The notes beneath the pieces are model-generated. The model had not been told where the DNA came from and ran no database searches. It saw only the letters and a program-made list of their open reading frames with translations. Below, one piece after another: positions 32,993 to 45,061 of a DNA stretch of 64,000 nt. Both the position numbers and the translations under genes were made by a program. The stretch covers positions 124,001-188,000 of the forward strand of contig SAXG01000031.1 in NCBI GenBank assembly GCA_012932865.1. The letters are read 5' to 3'. The stretch is from Amylostereum areolatum (Eukaryota > Basidiomycota > Agaricomycetes > Russulales > Stereaceae). Each line of letters opens with the position of its first letter. Within the stretch, counting starts at the first letter, position 1.

Positions 32993-34509
32993 ATGCTTTC
33001 CCTGGCACCCCTTCTCGTTCTCCTGTCGAGTTTTCCGCTTTCTTACTCCCGCGTGGAGAAGGATGGGAGCATATGTACTGTCGTTCCGTCTTCTGATGGC
33101 GGGGACGACGCGCCCTCAGTTGTCTCCGCATTCCAGCAGTGTAACAAGGATGCATCCGTCGTGTTTCAGAACAAGACGTACCATATCGAAAGTGTCATGG
33201 TCACCCATGGATTGCAAAACGTATCCGTGGATCTTCCAGGGACCCTCCTAGTGCGTTTTGCTTCTCTCATACTCGGCCACCCAAGCGTCTGACGGCATGT
33301 GTGTTAGTGGAGGACAAACATTACCTATTGGGTGAACAACAGTATTCCCCTCGGGTACCAGAACCAAACCGTGGCCTGGGACTTCGGTGGGTCGAACATT
33401 CACTGGGACGGACACGGTGTCGGCACCTTTGATGGGAACGGGCAAATTTGGTAGGCTCTGTTGTGAACTGCTATCTGACGAGGAGCTGACTTCGATGTTG
33501 CAGGTATACCTTCGCCAAAGGGACAAGCAACCTGCACGGCAGGCCAATCAACTTCGTTATTCGCAACACGACGAACTCGGTCTTCGAAGGCTTGCGTTTC
33601 GTGCAGAGTCAATTTTGGTCGACAACCATACATTCGTCGTCGAACATCCTCATGCAAGACATTTATATGAACAGCACGTCCGATAGTAGCGTAGGCACCC
33701 CTCGTTTCCTATCTCAACTTCCATTGACATTTGCGATGGATTTCCAGGGTCAAACCCAGAATACAGACGGCATCGACACCTTCTACTCCAACAACATCAC
33801 CCTCCGCCGGTGGTCCGTCACGAACGGGGACGATGCGGTCTCACCCAAGGCCAATACGACAAATCTTCTCATCCAAGACTCGCAGTTCTTTGGCGGAAAC
33901 AGCGTCGCCATTGGATCCATCGGGCAATACGACGGCGTGTTCGAGTTTATCGAAAACGTCACGGCGGAGCGCATCTCGTGCGATCGGTGCCGGTATGCTG
34001 GCTACATAAAGACGTGGACCGGCGTGCAGAAAGGCTTCCCACCGAACGGTGCGTACTACTGTTTCTTCCTCGTTACACAGGACTTGTAAGCTCAATTCCA
34101 AAATTTGTACAGGGGGTGGAGGTGGCCTAGGCTTCGCGAAAAACATTGGTTTGTGGTTTAGCACGGCCTCACCGAATCAACGACTGAATCCTCAACCGTA
34201 GTTTTTCGCGATTTTACGGTGAAGAACCTCTTGAACGACGTGGGGGAGATAACGCAGTGCACGTCTTTCCAAGGCTCGACGGGCGGGTGCGACACCTCGA
34301 CCTTCCAGATCTCCAACGTTACTTGGCAAAACATCACGGGCAGCGTCGCGACCAATACGCTTGCGGCATTGCAATGCAGCGGTTCGGCACCGTGTCCTGG
34401 GATCACGATCGCGGATGTGAACGTTACGTTCGGAGGAGGGGGCAGCGGGGCGGTGAGCTGTAGCAACGTCGTGGATCCAGAGGGATTTGAGTGTACCGAA
34501 GGATCGTAA
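32993..34509 (+). CDS. GH28 pectinase, copy B
   Basis: Secreted GH28 enzyme, closest in promoter layout to copy A. Exons: 32993-33250, 33308-33450, 33504-33690, 33748-34048, 34113-34148 and 34202-34509; exon sizes match copy A exactly or nearly so. Signal peptide MLSLAPLLVLLSSFPLS. Catalytic region contains NTDGID and TNGDDAV; VAIGSIGQY and YIKTWTG follow. The C-terminus is GFECTEGS with TAA at 34507-34509. No frame defects. Predicted to act on the pectin backbone outside the cell; exact bond not known. Confidence 0.88.
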
Positions 34510-34867
34510 AGACTGTATTATTATAAGGTGTTAGACTGCGTTGCCCTTTGCGTCTTGCCCTGTGCAGTGCACTGACATGATCTCGGGCCTTCCGGAGCGT
34601 AAATGAGGTTTATTTACGATTCACGAATACAAACACCGATTTAGCTTGGATAGAGGACCAATCGCCCCGTTCTTGCGGTATCTGTACATATACGGAGATA
34701 TACGGCCCGGTCAATACCTCACGCCGGCCGGCCGGGGCCTTCCAACCTTCCAGGACTCCAGGAGTGCCACTGCCAGAAGAGCATCTCGCGGTTCGGACAC
34801 ACGGTTTGGCGTTTGCTGCAACCTTGCTCGTCTCTCGCGAGTCGCAAGCTGTCGCAAGGCAACCGTC
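34510..34867. other. Spacer before NUF2
   Basis: 3' region of GH28-B and NUF2 promoter. An in-frame extension upstream of ATG 34868 lacks conserved sequence. Confidence 0.45.
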
Positions 34868-36675
34868 ATGGATCCCTCTGAACGCAACGGCAAGCAATAC
34901 TGGTACCCCAACCTCAACGACGCCGAAATCGTGGATGCCCTCGCCGCCTGGGGCCTCTCCGTCTCGCCCCAACAACTTGCGCGCCCGACCTCCGAATTCA
35001 TGATCACCGTCTGCGCAACGTGTATACGACAGGTGATGGGGATCACGGAGGAGGTGCTGGAGGAACCGCTGCAAGCCGCTCTGGCGTCTCTGGGCGACGT
35101 CAACATCGTACGTGCGGTCTCGAGAAATGGGGCGCGGTCGGTCTTGCTGAATCGTGATCGCGCACGCAACAGGACCTGTACTCAGGCGCACTCAGCCTGA
35201 ACCTGTTGTCCTACCACATGTGCGTCTTTGAACCATCGCGCTCACGTTCGCGTCGTAACAGGCTCGTGCTCAGATCCCGCTTCGCCTCCGCGGCCCAGGT
35301 CCGCGACTTCAGCATAAAGGACCTCATGCTCCCCGAGCCCAAGCGCACGCGTCTGATCATCTCCGCCTTCGTCAACCTCTTCAATTTCACAGAGCAGAAC
35401 AACGCGTTCATCACCTCCCTCCGCGAGAAGTCCTCCGCCCTCATCGAAGAACGCGACGCAGCCGCCGAGGAGCTCGCCCGCCTCAAGCGCCAGCTCGCCC
35501 AGCGCAGGTCCGCCCCCCCCTTCTCGCCCGTGGGGCCGTTACTGACCTTTGTAAGTACAGGGAGGAGCGGGCGCGGGACGAGCCCATGGTTGAAGAGTTG
35601 CGGAGGGAGAACGCGGACATTACCGCGACACTCATCGCCACCAAGGACATCCAGACGCATCTCCTCAAGGCCATCGACGAGCTCAAGGCCGAGAAGAGCG
35701 CCGTGCTCCAAACCAAGGTGCGCGTTCTCTCTTCTCCCTTCGTTTTTTCCCTCCGCCCCCGACGCCCAACCCACAGGAAGGGCTCAGCGCGGAAATCTCC
35801 TTGGCGGCCGAGGCCGTGAACCGCACGCGGGACCGCATCGTGCAGTCCCCCGACCGCGTCCGCCGGACGATCGCGAGCATGGGCCAGTCGGTGAACGAGG
35901 ACAAGCGCGTGCTGGCCTCGCACGAAGCCAAGCTGCGCGAGTTCACGGCCAAAATCAACGCACTCGTCGCGATCGAAAAGGTGCGTTCAATCCGCATCAA
36001 CCCACGTCCGCTCCTGTAACACTAACACTTGACCTCCCGAAGGACGTGCGCGCGTGTGTGGAGCAGCTGCAGTCGATCGAGAAGGAGGTGCTCTCTCTCG
36101 AGGCGTCGCAGAAGGAGCTCGCGGATGTGAAGGAGCAGCTGGAGCAGAAGACGGTCGAGCGCGCGGAGCTGCAGTCGATGCACGAGGTAAGTGCCTTTCT
36201 CTCGTCCTCGTGCCTCCCCATCCTCTGACGTCGCGTCTTACAGCGCACACAGAAGCAGCTGGAGAACGCCGAGAGTCGGCTCACGCGTACGAAGCGGCAG
36301 ATCGAGGAGAAGCGGCAGGCCAGCCAGCAGGCGCTGGACGCGTTGCGCGCGGAATACGAGGACATGGCGCTCGAGCGGAAGGACAACGACAAGCAGGTGG
36401 AGGAGGTGCGGCGGAAGGTGGACGGCATCAAGCGAAAGGTGCGCGCCCTCCCATGTCTTCGGCCGTGCCCCGGTTCACGTCCGTGCAGACGGCAGAACAC
36501 CTCAAGAAGAACGAGACGGAGCTCAACGCGCTGCTGGCGGAGTACTGGCGGCTACGCATCGATACGGGTGAGATTTTTTTCCCGCATGCACGGGTGCTCG
36601 CGCTCATGGCGACGGGTAGAGGTGTATATGGAGACGCTTGCGAACAAACTGCACATGCAGGTCCACGCCGTCTAG
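34868..36675 (+). CDS. NUF2: Kinetochore protein Nuf2
   Basis: Subunit of the NDC80 complex, which links centromeres to spindle microtubules. The N-terminal globular (CH-like) domain starts MDPSERNGKQYWYPNLN and continues ADIVDAL-like AEIVDALAAWGL. A middle exon reads VRDFSIKDLMLPEPKR and IISAFVNLFNF, hallmark Nuf2 blocks. From about residue 150 on the protein is a long heptad coiled coil (EERDAAAEELARLKRQ and following exons). The end EVYMETLANKLHMQV is the conserved C-terminus that pairs with Spc24/Spc25. About nine exons join in frame by GT-AG introns of 45-60 nt. Length is usual for fungi. An isolated core gene inside an accessory enzyme region. Confidence 0.9.
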
Positions 36676-37573
36676 GTCCGAGTGCACGTATAATATATGT
36701 ATCCCTTATCTCACGTACAACAGCGACTCGACAAGCCCAGAGCCAGGGCTTGCTCCGAACCTACGACTCTTTCAGGAATCGTAACATGTCTTGCATTTCT
36801 TTCCTCGGGTGTCTTCCTCCCTGCGCTCCAAGAATTTCAGGCTCGGTGGTCATCAAGATTCCAAGTCCTATAAAAAAGGGTAGACGGGGGAGCACTATCT
36901 AAGCCCATCAAGCCTGGTGCGCTATATATGCAACTCGCCTCTGGTTCCGTCCACTTACACTCGCTCATACGGTCGCAGCTACATATCAACTACATCCCAA
37001 TGCTACCCTATCGACTCAAGCTGCTAAGTGATAATCCATAATCCATTGGACAAGATCCACTCCTCGATAGTGATACCCCAACGAGGTTCATGGATGGATA
37101 CCGACCGATATGTACCAGGCTCGTCAACCTGGGTCGCGACCACCACTTTCTGTCACGAACTCCGTCAAATCTGCGAGGCGCCATCTCTTCCTCCCTGTCC
37201 CTCACACGAGGCCGATGGCCATCACAGCCATCAAGTACCGGGGTGGGTTTCCTTCCTCGGTGTTCAGTCAGCACCCATACTCACCGACCTTCTCTCTCCA
37301 GGAGCGATTGGTCAAGTTCATTCTATGACTTCGTTCACACCCCGACCTCCCTGACCATGTGCATGACCCTCGGCCCGTCGTCGTTCTTCTTCTGCCCCAG
37401 GCGTCACGGGGCGCCCTCAGATGTTCGCGCTGTATTTACGGTTTGTATTACTACGCCCACCTCTTCATGCTTCTTGCTCTTCACGTCTCTGCTACCCCTC
37501 GAGGTCATGAGGAGTTTGAGGCTCGAAAAGGATCGGCGTCCCGCTCCATGGGACTGGGGTTTCCCCACCTTCG
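36676..37573. other. GH28-C upstream region
   Basis: No gene. From about 37088 onward it is similar to the region upstream of GH28-D (39261 onward), so it belongs to a tandem duplication. Short frames in it are duplicated with it and have no motif. Confidence 0.5.
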
Positions 37574-37606
37574 TCCGATTGATCGTACTGGCCGTGGTTT
37601 TATAAC
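37574..37606 (+). promoter_or_regulatory. GH28-C promoter: shared element plus TATA box
   Basis: TCCGATTGATCG at 37574-37585 and TTTATAA ending at 37605, about 45 nt before the ATG. A CCCCAC motif just upstream (near 37563) fits the CreA/Mig1 carbon-repressor consensus; that role is inferred. Confidence 0.6.
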
Positions 37607-37650
37607 ACCGAGGCCATATGCCTTGCTTGGAGGGCACTTCGACATCCGTC

Positions 37651-39175
37651 ATGCTTTACCTGACAATTCTTCTCTTTCTATTTTTCATATTTCCCTTGTC
37701 CCACTCCCGCGTGGACAAGCAAGGAAGCGTCTGTACCATCGTACCATCTTCCGACGGCGGGGACGACTCCTCTTCAATCATCTCTGCCTTTCAGCAGTGC
37801 AACAAAGATGCCTCGGTTGTGTTCCAGAACAAAACGTATCATGTCGAGCGCACGATGGTCACCCATGGCTTGCAAAATGTGTCGGTAGACGTCCAAGGGA
37901 CCCTTCTGGTCAGTGTCTCTCAGACTTTCTTTGTGTTGCCCAGGTGTTTGACCATTTGTGTATTACCTAGTGGGGTACGAATATCACGTACTGGCGAAAC
38001 AACAGCATACCCCTCGGCTATCTCAACATGACCTCGGCCTGGGACTTCAGCGGCTCGAACATCCATTGGGATGGGCATGGATTCGGGACCTTCGACGGGA
38101 ACGGACAGCTCTGGTGAGATCGAGTAGTGGTCTTGACCGTGTGGCTGCTTATTGATTGTGGGTAGGTACGACTTTTCGAACAATACAAGCAACCTCCCCG
38201 GCAGGCCGATCAACTTCGTCATCCGCAACACTACGGACTCGGTCTTTGAGGGCATGCGCTTCGTTCAGAGCCAGTTCTGGACCATGGTCGTGCACTCGTC
38301 GTCGAATATAATTCTGCAAGATTTCTATATCAACAGCACGTCGAACAGCACCGTATGTGTCCCCCTCCGTCGATTTACCCCCCTTGTATTGATCATGTCT
38401 TTTTGTGACCCATCCCAGGGCACGACTCAAAACACCGATGGCATCGACACTTTCTACACGGACAACCTCACGATTCGTCGGTGGACCGTCATCAACGGAG
38501 ATGACGCTGTCGCGCCCAAGGCCAACACCTCGAATCTCCTCGTGCAAGATTCGCATTTCATCGACGGCTTTAGCGTGGCTATCGGATCCATCGGGCAGTA
38601 TGAAGGCGTGTACGAGTTCATCGAGAACGTGACGGCAGAGCGCATCGTGTGTGATCGCTGTCTTTATGTGGGGTACGTCAAGACCTGGACGGGCTTGCAG
38701 CAGGGATTTCCGCCGAACGGTTCGTGCGCAGTGGCGATGTGGTGAACTGGGTCCTTTGGGCTTACATTTTTGCAGGAGGTGGAGGCGGCCTAGGCTTTGC
38801 GAGAAACGTTGGTATGTGCAATCCGCTGGTGAGGGTGCCCTGGTCGACTCATTGATTTTCCCCACAGTTTTCCGCGACTTCATCGTCACCAATCTTACGA
38901 GCTCCGTGGCCGAGATATCTCAGTGCACGTCTTACGAAGGCGCGACGGGTGGGTGCGACACCTCGACATTCCAGATCTCCAACGTCACTTGGGAGAATAT
39001 CACGGGAAGCGTGGCGACCGACACGCTTGCGGCGCTGCAGTGCAGCGGGTCGGCGCCATGCCCTGGGATCGCCATCAAGAACGTGGACGTGTCGTTTGGG
39101 GAGGGAGGTGGGAACGTGGTGGATTGTAGCAATGTTGTGGATCCGCAGGGGTTTGAGTGTACGGCAGGCTCGTGA
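37651..39175 (+). CDS. GH28 pectinase, copy C
   Basis: Secreted GH28 enzyme. ATG 37651 is preferred over an in-frame ATG at 37618 because it starts a clean signal peptide (YLTILLFLFFIFPLSHS). Exons: 37651-37908, 37971-38113, 38166-38352, 38419-38719, 38776-38811 and 38868-39175. Motifs NTDGID, INGDDAV, VAIGSIGQY and YVKTWTG are present; the C-terminus is GFECTAGS. The protein is very similar to copy D throughout, including in introns, showing a recent duplication. Expected role is extracellular pectin degradation. Confidence 0.88.
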
Positions 39176-40075
39176 GGGTTCCAACGCTGTTTAAAAGGAT
39201 GATATTTAACTTGATTTTGACGTTATGACCACCCTTCGACAGTAACACCCTCAACGAGGTCCATGGATGGATACCGACCGACGTGTACTTCGTCAACCTT
39301 GGCCGCGACGTCCGTGGGGCCGTGGACCCGTTTCCCAGCAGCTGCCAGCATTGTGCCACAGATTTGCGGGAACCATCGACTTACTTATCCCCGAGGACCT
39401 CGATGGCATAGAAGATCACGCAAGGCCGCAGGGCTGTTTCGTTTACGCCGTTTCGGCGCTCATCCGCAACTGCGACTGCGAGGCGTCGACTCTTTCTCCC
39501 TGTCCCTCGCATGAGGCTGATGGTCACTACAGCCATCAAGTATCGGAGTGGGGTTCCTTCCTCGGTGTTAAGTACGTACTTGTACTACTCAGCGACCTTT
39601 TCTCTTCAGGAGCGATTATTTAATCAAGCTTGCTCTGTGTAAGTATCTTCCCCCCGTCTCTGCAGGCCTGAAAGACATGGACGATTCTTCGCGGCCTTTC
39701 ATTCGGGGTTCTTCCCCAACCCAAGAATCCGCCTCTCCAGCTTGTCGCACATTGTCATTTTCACCAGTCGCTGTCTCGTCGGGGATCGTTCTCCGTACTT
39801 CTGATAACCCTTTCTCTGTCTTTCTATCGCTTCGTTCACACCCCGACCTTCCTGACCATGACCCTCGGGCCTCGGCCCGTCGTCGTTCTTCTTCTGCCCT
39901 AATCGTCACAGGGCACCCCTGGATGTTCGCCTTGTACTTACGGTTTGTATCACTACGACCACTCCTTCACGCTTCTTTTACTTCGCATTTCCGCTACCCC
40001 TCGAGGTCATGAGGAGTTCAAGGTTCGAAAAGGACCGGCGTCCCGCTCCATGGGACTGGTCTTTCCCCACACTCG
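39176..40075. other. GH28-D upstream region
   Basis: Matches the GH28-C upstream region but carries roughly 200 nt of extra DNA between about 39625 and 39830, plus other differences near 39300-39470. No gene supported. Confidence 0.45.
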
Positions 40076-40107
40076 TCCGATTGATCGTACTGGCTGTGGC
40101 TTTATAA
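40076..40107 (+). promoter_or_regulatory. GH28-D promoter: shared element plus TATA box
   Basis: TCCGATTGATCG at 40076-40087 and TTTATAA at 40101-40107, 45 nt before the ATG. CCCCAC near 40065 repeats the possible carbon-repressor site of copy C. Confidence 0.6.
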
Positions 40108-40152
40108 TGCCGAGTCCATATGTTCTACTTGGAGGACACTTCGACATCCGTC

Positions 40153-41652
40153 ATGCGCTCCCTGACATTTCTCCTCTTTTTGCTTCCCGTATTTCCCTTG
40201 TCCTACTCCCGCGTGGACAAGCAAGGGAGTGTCTGCACCATCGTGCCGTCTCCCGACGGCGGGGACGACTCCTCTTCAATCATCTCTGCATTTCAGCAGT
40301 GCAACAAGGATGCCTCAGTTGTGTTCCAGAACGAGACATATCACATCGAGCGCACGATGGTCACCCATGGCTTGCAAAATGTGTCGGTAGACGTCCAAGG
40401 GACCCTTCTCGTCTGTATCCATTTCCTTGTGTTACACGGGTGTTTGACCATTTGCGTGTCCTCTAGTGGGGGACGAACATCACGTACTGGCGAAATAACG
40501 GCATACCCCTGGGTTATCTCAACATGACTTCGGCCTGGGACTTTAGCGGCTCGAACATCCATTGGGAAGGGCATGGGTTCGGGACCTTCGACGGGAACGG
40601 ACAAATCTGGTGAGATGAGGCAGTTGTCTTGACCGTGTGGCTGCTTATTGATTGTGGGTAGGTACGACTTTTCGAACAATACAAGCAACCTCCCCGGCAG
40701 GCCGATCAACTTCGTCATCCGCAATACCACGGACTCGGTCTTTGAGGGCATGCGCTTCGTGCAGAGCCAGTTTTGGACCATGGTCGTGTACTCGTCTTCG
40801 AATATAATCCTGCAAGATTTCTATATCAACAGCACGTCGAACAGCACCGTATGTGTTCTCTCCTTCGTCCAGCCCCCTCTCCCTCTTATTTTTTGGCACA
40901 TCCCAGGGCAAGATCCAAAACACCGATGGCATTGACACTTTCTACACGAACAACCTCACCATCCGTCGGTGGACCGTTATCAACGGAGATGACGCTATCT
41001 CGCCCAAGGCCAACACCTCGAACCTCCTCGTGCAAGATTCGCATTTCATCAACGGCTTCAGCGTGGCTATCGGATCCATCGGGCAGTATGAAGGCGTGTA
41101 CGAGTTCATCGAGAATGTGACGGCAGAGCGCATCGTGTGTGATTGTTGTCTTCATGTGGGGTACATCAAGACCTGGACGGGCTTGCAGCAGGGATTTCCA
41201 CCGAATGGTACGTTTGCAGTGGCGAGCCACGGGCTGGTCTTTGGGGCTTACATTTGCGCAGGGGGTGGAGGTGGACTAGGCTTTGCGAAGAACATTGGTA
41301 TGTACAACCCGTTGGTGAGGATGTCTTGATTGACTCGTTGAAATTCGCCACAGTTTTCCGCGACTTCGTCGTCACTAACCTCACGGGCTCCGTGGCCGAG
41401 ATAGGCCAGTGCACGTCCTTCGAGGGCAAGACGGGTGGATGCGACACCTCGACATTCCAGATCTCCAACGTCACTTGGGAGAATATCACGGGAAGCGTGG
41501 CGACCGACACGCTCGCGGCGCTGCAATGCAGCGGGTCGGCGCCATGCCCTGGGATCGCCATCAAGAACGTGGACGTGTCATTTGGGGGGGAAGGTGGGAA
41601 CGTGGTGGACTGTAGCAATGTTGTGGATCCGCAGGGGTTCGAGTGTACGTGA
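40153..41652 (+). CDS. GH28 pectinase, copy D
   Basis: Secreted GH28 enzyme, sister of copy C. Exons: 40153-40410, 40467-40609, 40662-40848, 40907-41207, 41262-41297 and 41354-41652. Signal peptide RSLTFLLFLLPVFPLSYS. Catalytic motifs QNTDGID and INGDDAI are intact; VAIGSIGQY and YIKTWTG follow. The protein ends GFECT, a few residues short of the other copies, through an early TGA at 41650-41652. That loss is at the extreme C-terminus and probably harmless. Confidence 0.87.
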
Positions 41653-42002
41653 GGGTTCCAACACTGTTTATAAGATATTAAGAATGATATTTAACTTGAT
41701 TTTGATACGCTTGTGTTGCGTTGCGTTTTCGGGGCTGGTTCGAGGATCCTTATACAAAACGGGGGGGAAACGCGATCCATCATTGAGATTTAGAAGCCTG
41801 AAGCAATTGACGGAACCTCGAATGATCATAAAGGCGAGCTCGTACAGATTCGACCGTTGGGCAGTTACAGCGAACGCTAGTCATTGTCCTCCCCACAGGG
41901 CCACATAAAATCAACATGAGAAGAAACGAATACGCAAAACCATGGCTGTACGGGATCGTCTCAAATGGAGAGCTTTTCTCAGGCGAGCTATGGGTCAACC
42001 CC
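41653..42002. other. Spacer between convergent genes
   Basis: 3' regions of GH28-D and the small secreted protein gene. Nothing else seen. Confidence 0.45.
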
Positions 42003-42470
42003 TCAGTAACCAACGTTGTTTAAGGAGATGAATTGGTTGACCTTCGACCATCCATCGGCGTTGTTGATCGCATCCAACAGCTCGTCGAACTGGGTGTCCT
42101 GCGTGAGGGTAATGGCCCAGTGGGTGTCGTGGTCGTTGACGGGCTTGAGCCTGCCGGTAGAGAGGTTGTCCGAGTCGATGCTCCATACGTTCTTGTTCTG
42201 ATCGGGCAGCGAGCCGCGGTTGCTGTTCGTCGACATCTATGGGATGGCCCAGAGTCGGCATGTTAGGGTCATAAGAAATACCGGTGGTGGAAAACGTACG
42301 CCTTTGTTTGGGTTGGCGGGGACGATACCGTTGACGGGGCTGTCGTAGTCCTGGGGAGTGCGCACTTTGTTGTATGGCTTGTTCGCACCACCGTTGCGAT
42401 AGAGCGTGACGGCAAAGGCAGACTGCGCCGCAAAGGCAAGAAGGAGAGTGGTAGAGGCGGCGAACTTCAT
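42003..42470 (-). CDS. Small secreted protein, family unknown (134 aa)
   Basis: Two exons, 42470-42300 and 42236-42003, joined in frame across a 63-nt GT-AG intron. The product starts with a clear signal peptide (MKFAASTTLLLAFAAQSAFA) and has about 114 mature residues with no cysteine. Polar, Asn/Asp-rich mature chain with blocks NKPYNKVRTPQDYDSP, DSDNLSTGRL and THWAITLTQDTQFDELLDA. I recognise no domain. It could be an effector-type or wall-associated small secreted protein; no function is assigned. Confidence 0.68.
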
Positions 42471-43490
42471 GCTGGACTGAGAGGTTTGGAAAAACTAGGC
42501 TGCCAGTGAGGAGACGAGCTGTGGACGGATGGGATGCTAGGGCATCGAACTCTGCGTTTTTATAGCTGGCCGGTCGTTCACCCGATGGGTAAACGACCTG
42601 GAAGTGAGGACACATCGAAGGTTGCGGCAGTTGGACCGAATGAAGATACTGGCGAGTGTGAGGTTAGGCTCCACAGCGCCCACCGTAGTGTCAAACAAAC
42701 TTGCGCATGCTAGCTCGCACCCTGAAACGAGAACGGACCAAGAACCGTGGTTCCACGAGTTCAGCATTGCGGAGAGTGGAGAGTGTTGGGTCTAGATATT
42801 ACGGAGATATTTGAAACGTTGAAAAGAGTGTCATTTGTCCGCGAAGGGCACCGCAAGGGTAAGTAATGAGCGCAAGGATGAATCCGTGACATTTTTGATC
42901 CTGTAACTTGATAATTGCGTTGCATTCATCGAACTACCGCAAAAATCCATCGATACTCCCCAGTATGTCATTAGGAGATGCGGAAGGTGGTTGGTGTTAT
43001 ACGTCGTCGCCTTGTTTTGGCCTCGGGGAATATGACTTCTAACAGACCATACCAGGTGAGAAGTTGCGCCAATATTTGCGAGTCACCCTGATCTGCAGAT
43101 CTGCACGGACATAACGGTGGTGAACGCCATACTCGCCAAGTCGCCGATAGTCACGGGAAGGATTCTCCGACACGAAGAAGTTGACGTCTTGAGGCAGCGC
43201 AGTGTCATGATGGAAATTTGGAAAGTCGAAACGCACCCTACCTGGTTTCCGCGCACCACGGGATTTCCGGCGTAGTGTTAAAGGAGCAAGGGTGGCACGC
43301 GTCCATCTGCCTTGAAGTGCTAGAAGCCTGAGGTTCTGTGCGCCCAGGTTCGCGTGGGACGCTCCATGCCAAAACGTAGCAGGGTGATGATCCCTATGAA
43401 CGATGACTTCAATATGAAGCGCCGTATAAAGCCTTTAGTGTGCACTTGCCTCAAATAAACGCCTTCCAACATCCCCTCAAAGTTACCAGC
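42471..43490. other. Intergenic, no gene seen
   Basis: About 1 kb between divergent small genes. Only short frames without motif or intron pattern. Holds the promoters of both neighbours. Confidence 0.45.
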
Positions 43491-44039
43491 ATGACACTTC
43501 TTCCCTACTTCACTCGCAACGGTCAGGCTCGCTTTCCCGCATCCGAGCTCCTCGCACTCGCCAGCACCTGCGTAAGGGACCTGTACTGGCATTACGACAT
43601 CGAACGTCGCAAACACGAAGCTTCCGGCGACGAAAGTGCGGAATCGGATGCGATGGAGTCCCAGCAGGACGCATCCACACTCGTGAAAGCGATCGTTCCG
43701 ACCTTCTGGGCACATATAGGCGAGATAGACAGATACGCTAGCCCTAAAGGTACCGGATAGACTTGTCAGCTAGGGACGGTGGTATCCTGACGAGTTGAAC
43801 GTACAGACTTTCCTGCAGAGCAGGCGGCCGACGAAAGCACACGGTTGAAGGAGCTGCTCAGCGTCGGTGTTTTCCCTAAGGCATGGTTTTGGATCGCGGA
43901 TGCGGTAAAACATCATCGCTCCAACCGGCCTGCTGGCATGGCGGAGGTAGACATGAAGAAGGAGGATGTTTTGCTTGATCTTCTCGTTTTCATGGCAGAG
44001 AAGCGGGAGAGGGCGGCATTATTCGAGCTGGTAGAGTGA
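43491..44039 (+). CDS. Unnamed small protein, left copy of an inverted pair
   Basis: Two exons joined by an intron that begins at the GTACC after CCTAAAG (near 43748) and ends at ACAG near 43806. The product begins MTLLPYFTRNGQARFPASEL and includes a charged region. After the intron come DFPAEQAADESTRLKELL and PKAWFWIADAVK, then EDVLLDLLVFMAEKRERA before TGA at 44037-44039. No signal peptide, membrane span or known domain. A homologous gene on the opposite strand lies at 45062-45628, sharing the intron position and the FPASELLA, LKxLL, PKA.W and EDVLLDLLVF blocks. Conservation of exon structure in two diverged copies argues strongly for a real gene. Function unknown. Confidence 0.68.
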
Positions 44040-44317
44040 AATGTTGGGCTCCGAATACAGGTAGTTGACCTTGAAGCGCATGCGTTGTAAGCTATGTAGC
44101 TAGATAGATAATGTAGCTAAGGATGCCCCTTTGGTTTGTCTTTGGTCTTGGAAATTTGAAGTCACGAAGATTAGAAGCCGGGCAAGGGCCGGAGTCTCCA
44201 AGAGTTTCGGAGGGAGGGAACTTGCCGGGAGTCTATCATCGGGATTACGTCATTTCCACCGCCCCCTCGGATGCTCGGGAACGACCTCAGCGCCTCAGCT
44301 CTTGTCTTACGACCGCC

Positions 44318-44971
44318 ATGTCGTTCAGCTTGTCTACCCCGGTTAATACCGCCCTTCTCCTCTATATTCTCTACCAGGCTCAGCGAATACTCTTTCCCTC
44401 CACGAAAATTCCTGCCCAGATCCCAACAGAGTTCAAGTCCGGTTACTCATGGATGCCTCGCGCGCACCCACCCACCCTCCTGTACACCGTTTACACTCCC
44501 AAGACCCTCGAGCCCTATCACGGACGAGATGGAGGCAGAATCTTGCTAGCAATCAACGGCACTGTCTTCGATGTCACTGCGGGAAGGAGTTTCTATGGAC
44601 CTGGTTCGTGTCAAGCTCGGCGAGTTTGACGATGCACTGACCACAGGCTTGTTCGGCAGACGGCATGTATGGGAACTTTGCGGGCCGAGATGCCTCGAGA
44701 GGCATGGCCAAGCAATCATTCGACACTGGTGTGTTGCTCGTTTATATTATATTTAGTTGGTGCTCATGCAGATGGCTCACAGAGATGCTGACTGACATCG
44801 ACAAACCTCTTGACAAGCTCCAGGACTTGACCAACGAAGAAATGTACGTGAAACGCTCCTTTCGTCCACTTGAACTGACAATTGCACAGAGAGAACATGC
44901 GCGGCTGGTATGAACACTTTTCCAACAAATACATCGTGTGTGGAAAACTGGTCGAGAACGACGCCATCTAG
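44318..44971 (+). CDS. Dap1-like membrane-associated heme/steroid-binding protein
   Basis: Member of the MAPR (cytochrome b5-like) family, like yeast Dap1 or PGRMC1, which bind heme and support cytochrome P450 and sterol metabolism at the ER. ATG 44318 begins a short polar start followed by a hydrophobic helix (TALLLYILYQAQRILF). The cyt-b5-like domain reads LEPYHGRDGGRILLAINGTV, FDVTAGRSFYGPG, then MYGNFAGRDASRGMAKQSFD, LQDLTNEEM and WYEHFSNKYIVCGKL. The two tyrosines expected in heme binding are visible (FYGPG, MYGNF). Four exons fit. The C-terminus is LVENDAI with TAG at 44969-44971. It lies between the two inverted copies of an unnamed small gene. Confidence 0.87.
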
Positions 44972-45061
44972 TAGCTCTGTTATGGCCCAGAATCCGACCC
45001 TGTGTGTCGCTGCTATTTTGTACATTAACATATCCGCTTTCGTGCTATGCAACGTTGTGTA

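Larger units (their letters stand above)
37088..39180 (+). repeat. Tandem segmental duplication, left unit
   Basis: Includes about 560 nt of upstream DNA and the whole GH28-C gene. Landmarks shared with the right unit: ATGGATGGATACCGACCGA, the ATCAAGTA block near 37230, CCAGGAGCGATT near 37300, and TCGTTCACACCCCGACC near 37330. Limits are approximate. Confidence 0.7.
39261..41700 (+). repeat. Tandem segmental duplication, right unit
   Basis: Second unit of the duplication that produced GH28-C and GH28-D, starting near the same ATGGATGGATACCGACCGA landmark. It is longer than the left unit because of extra upstream DNA. Limits are approximate. Confidence 0.65.
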
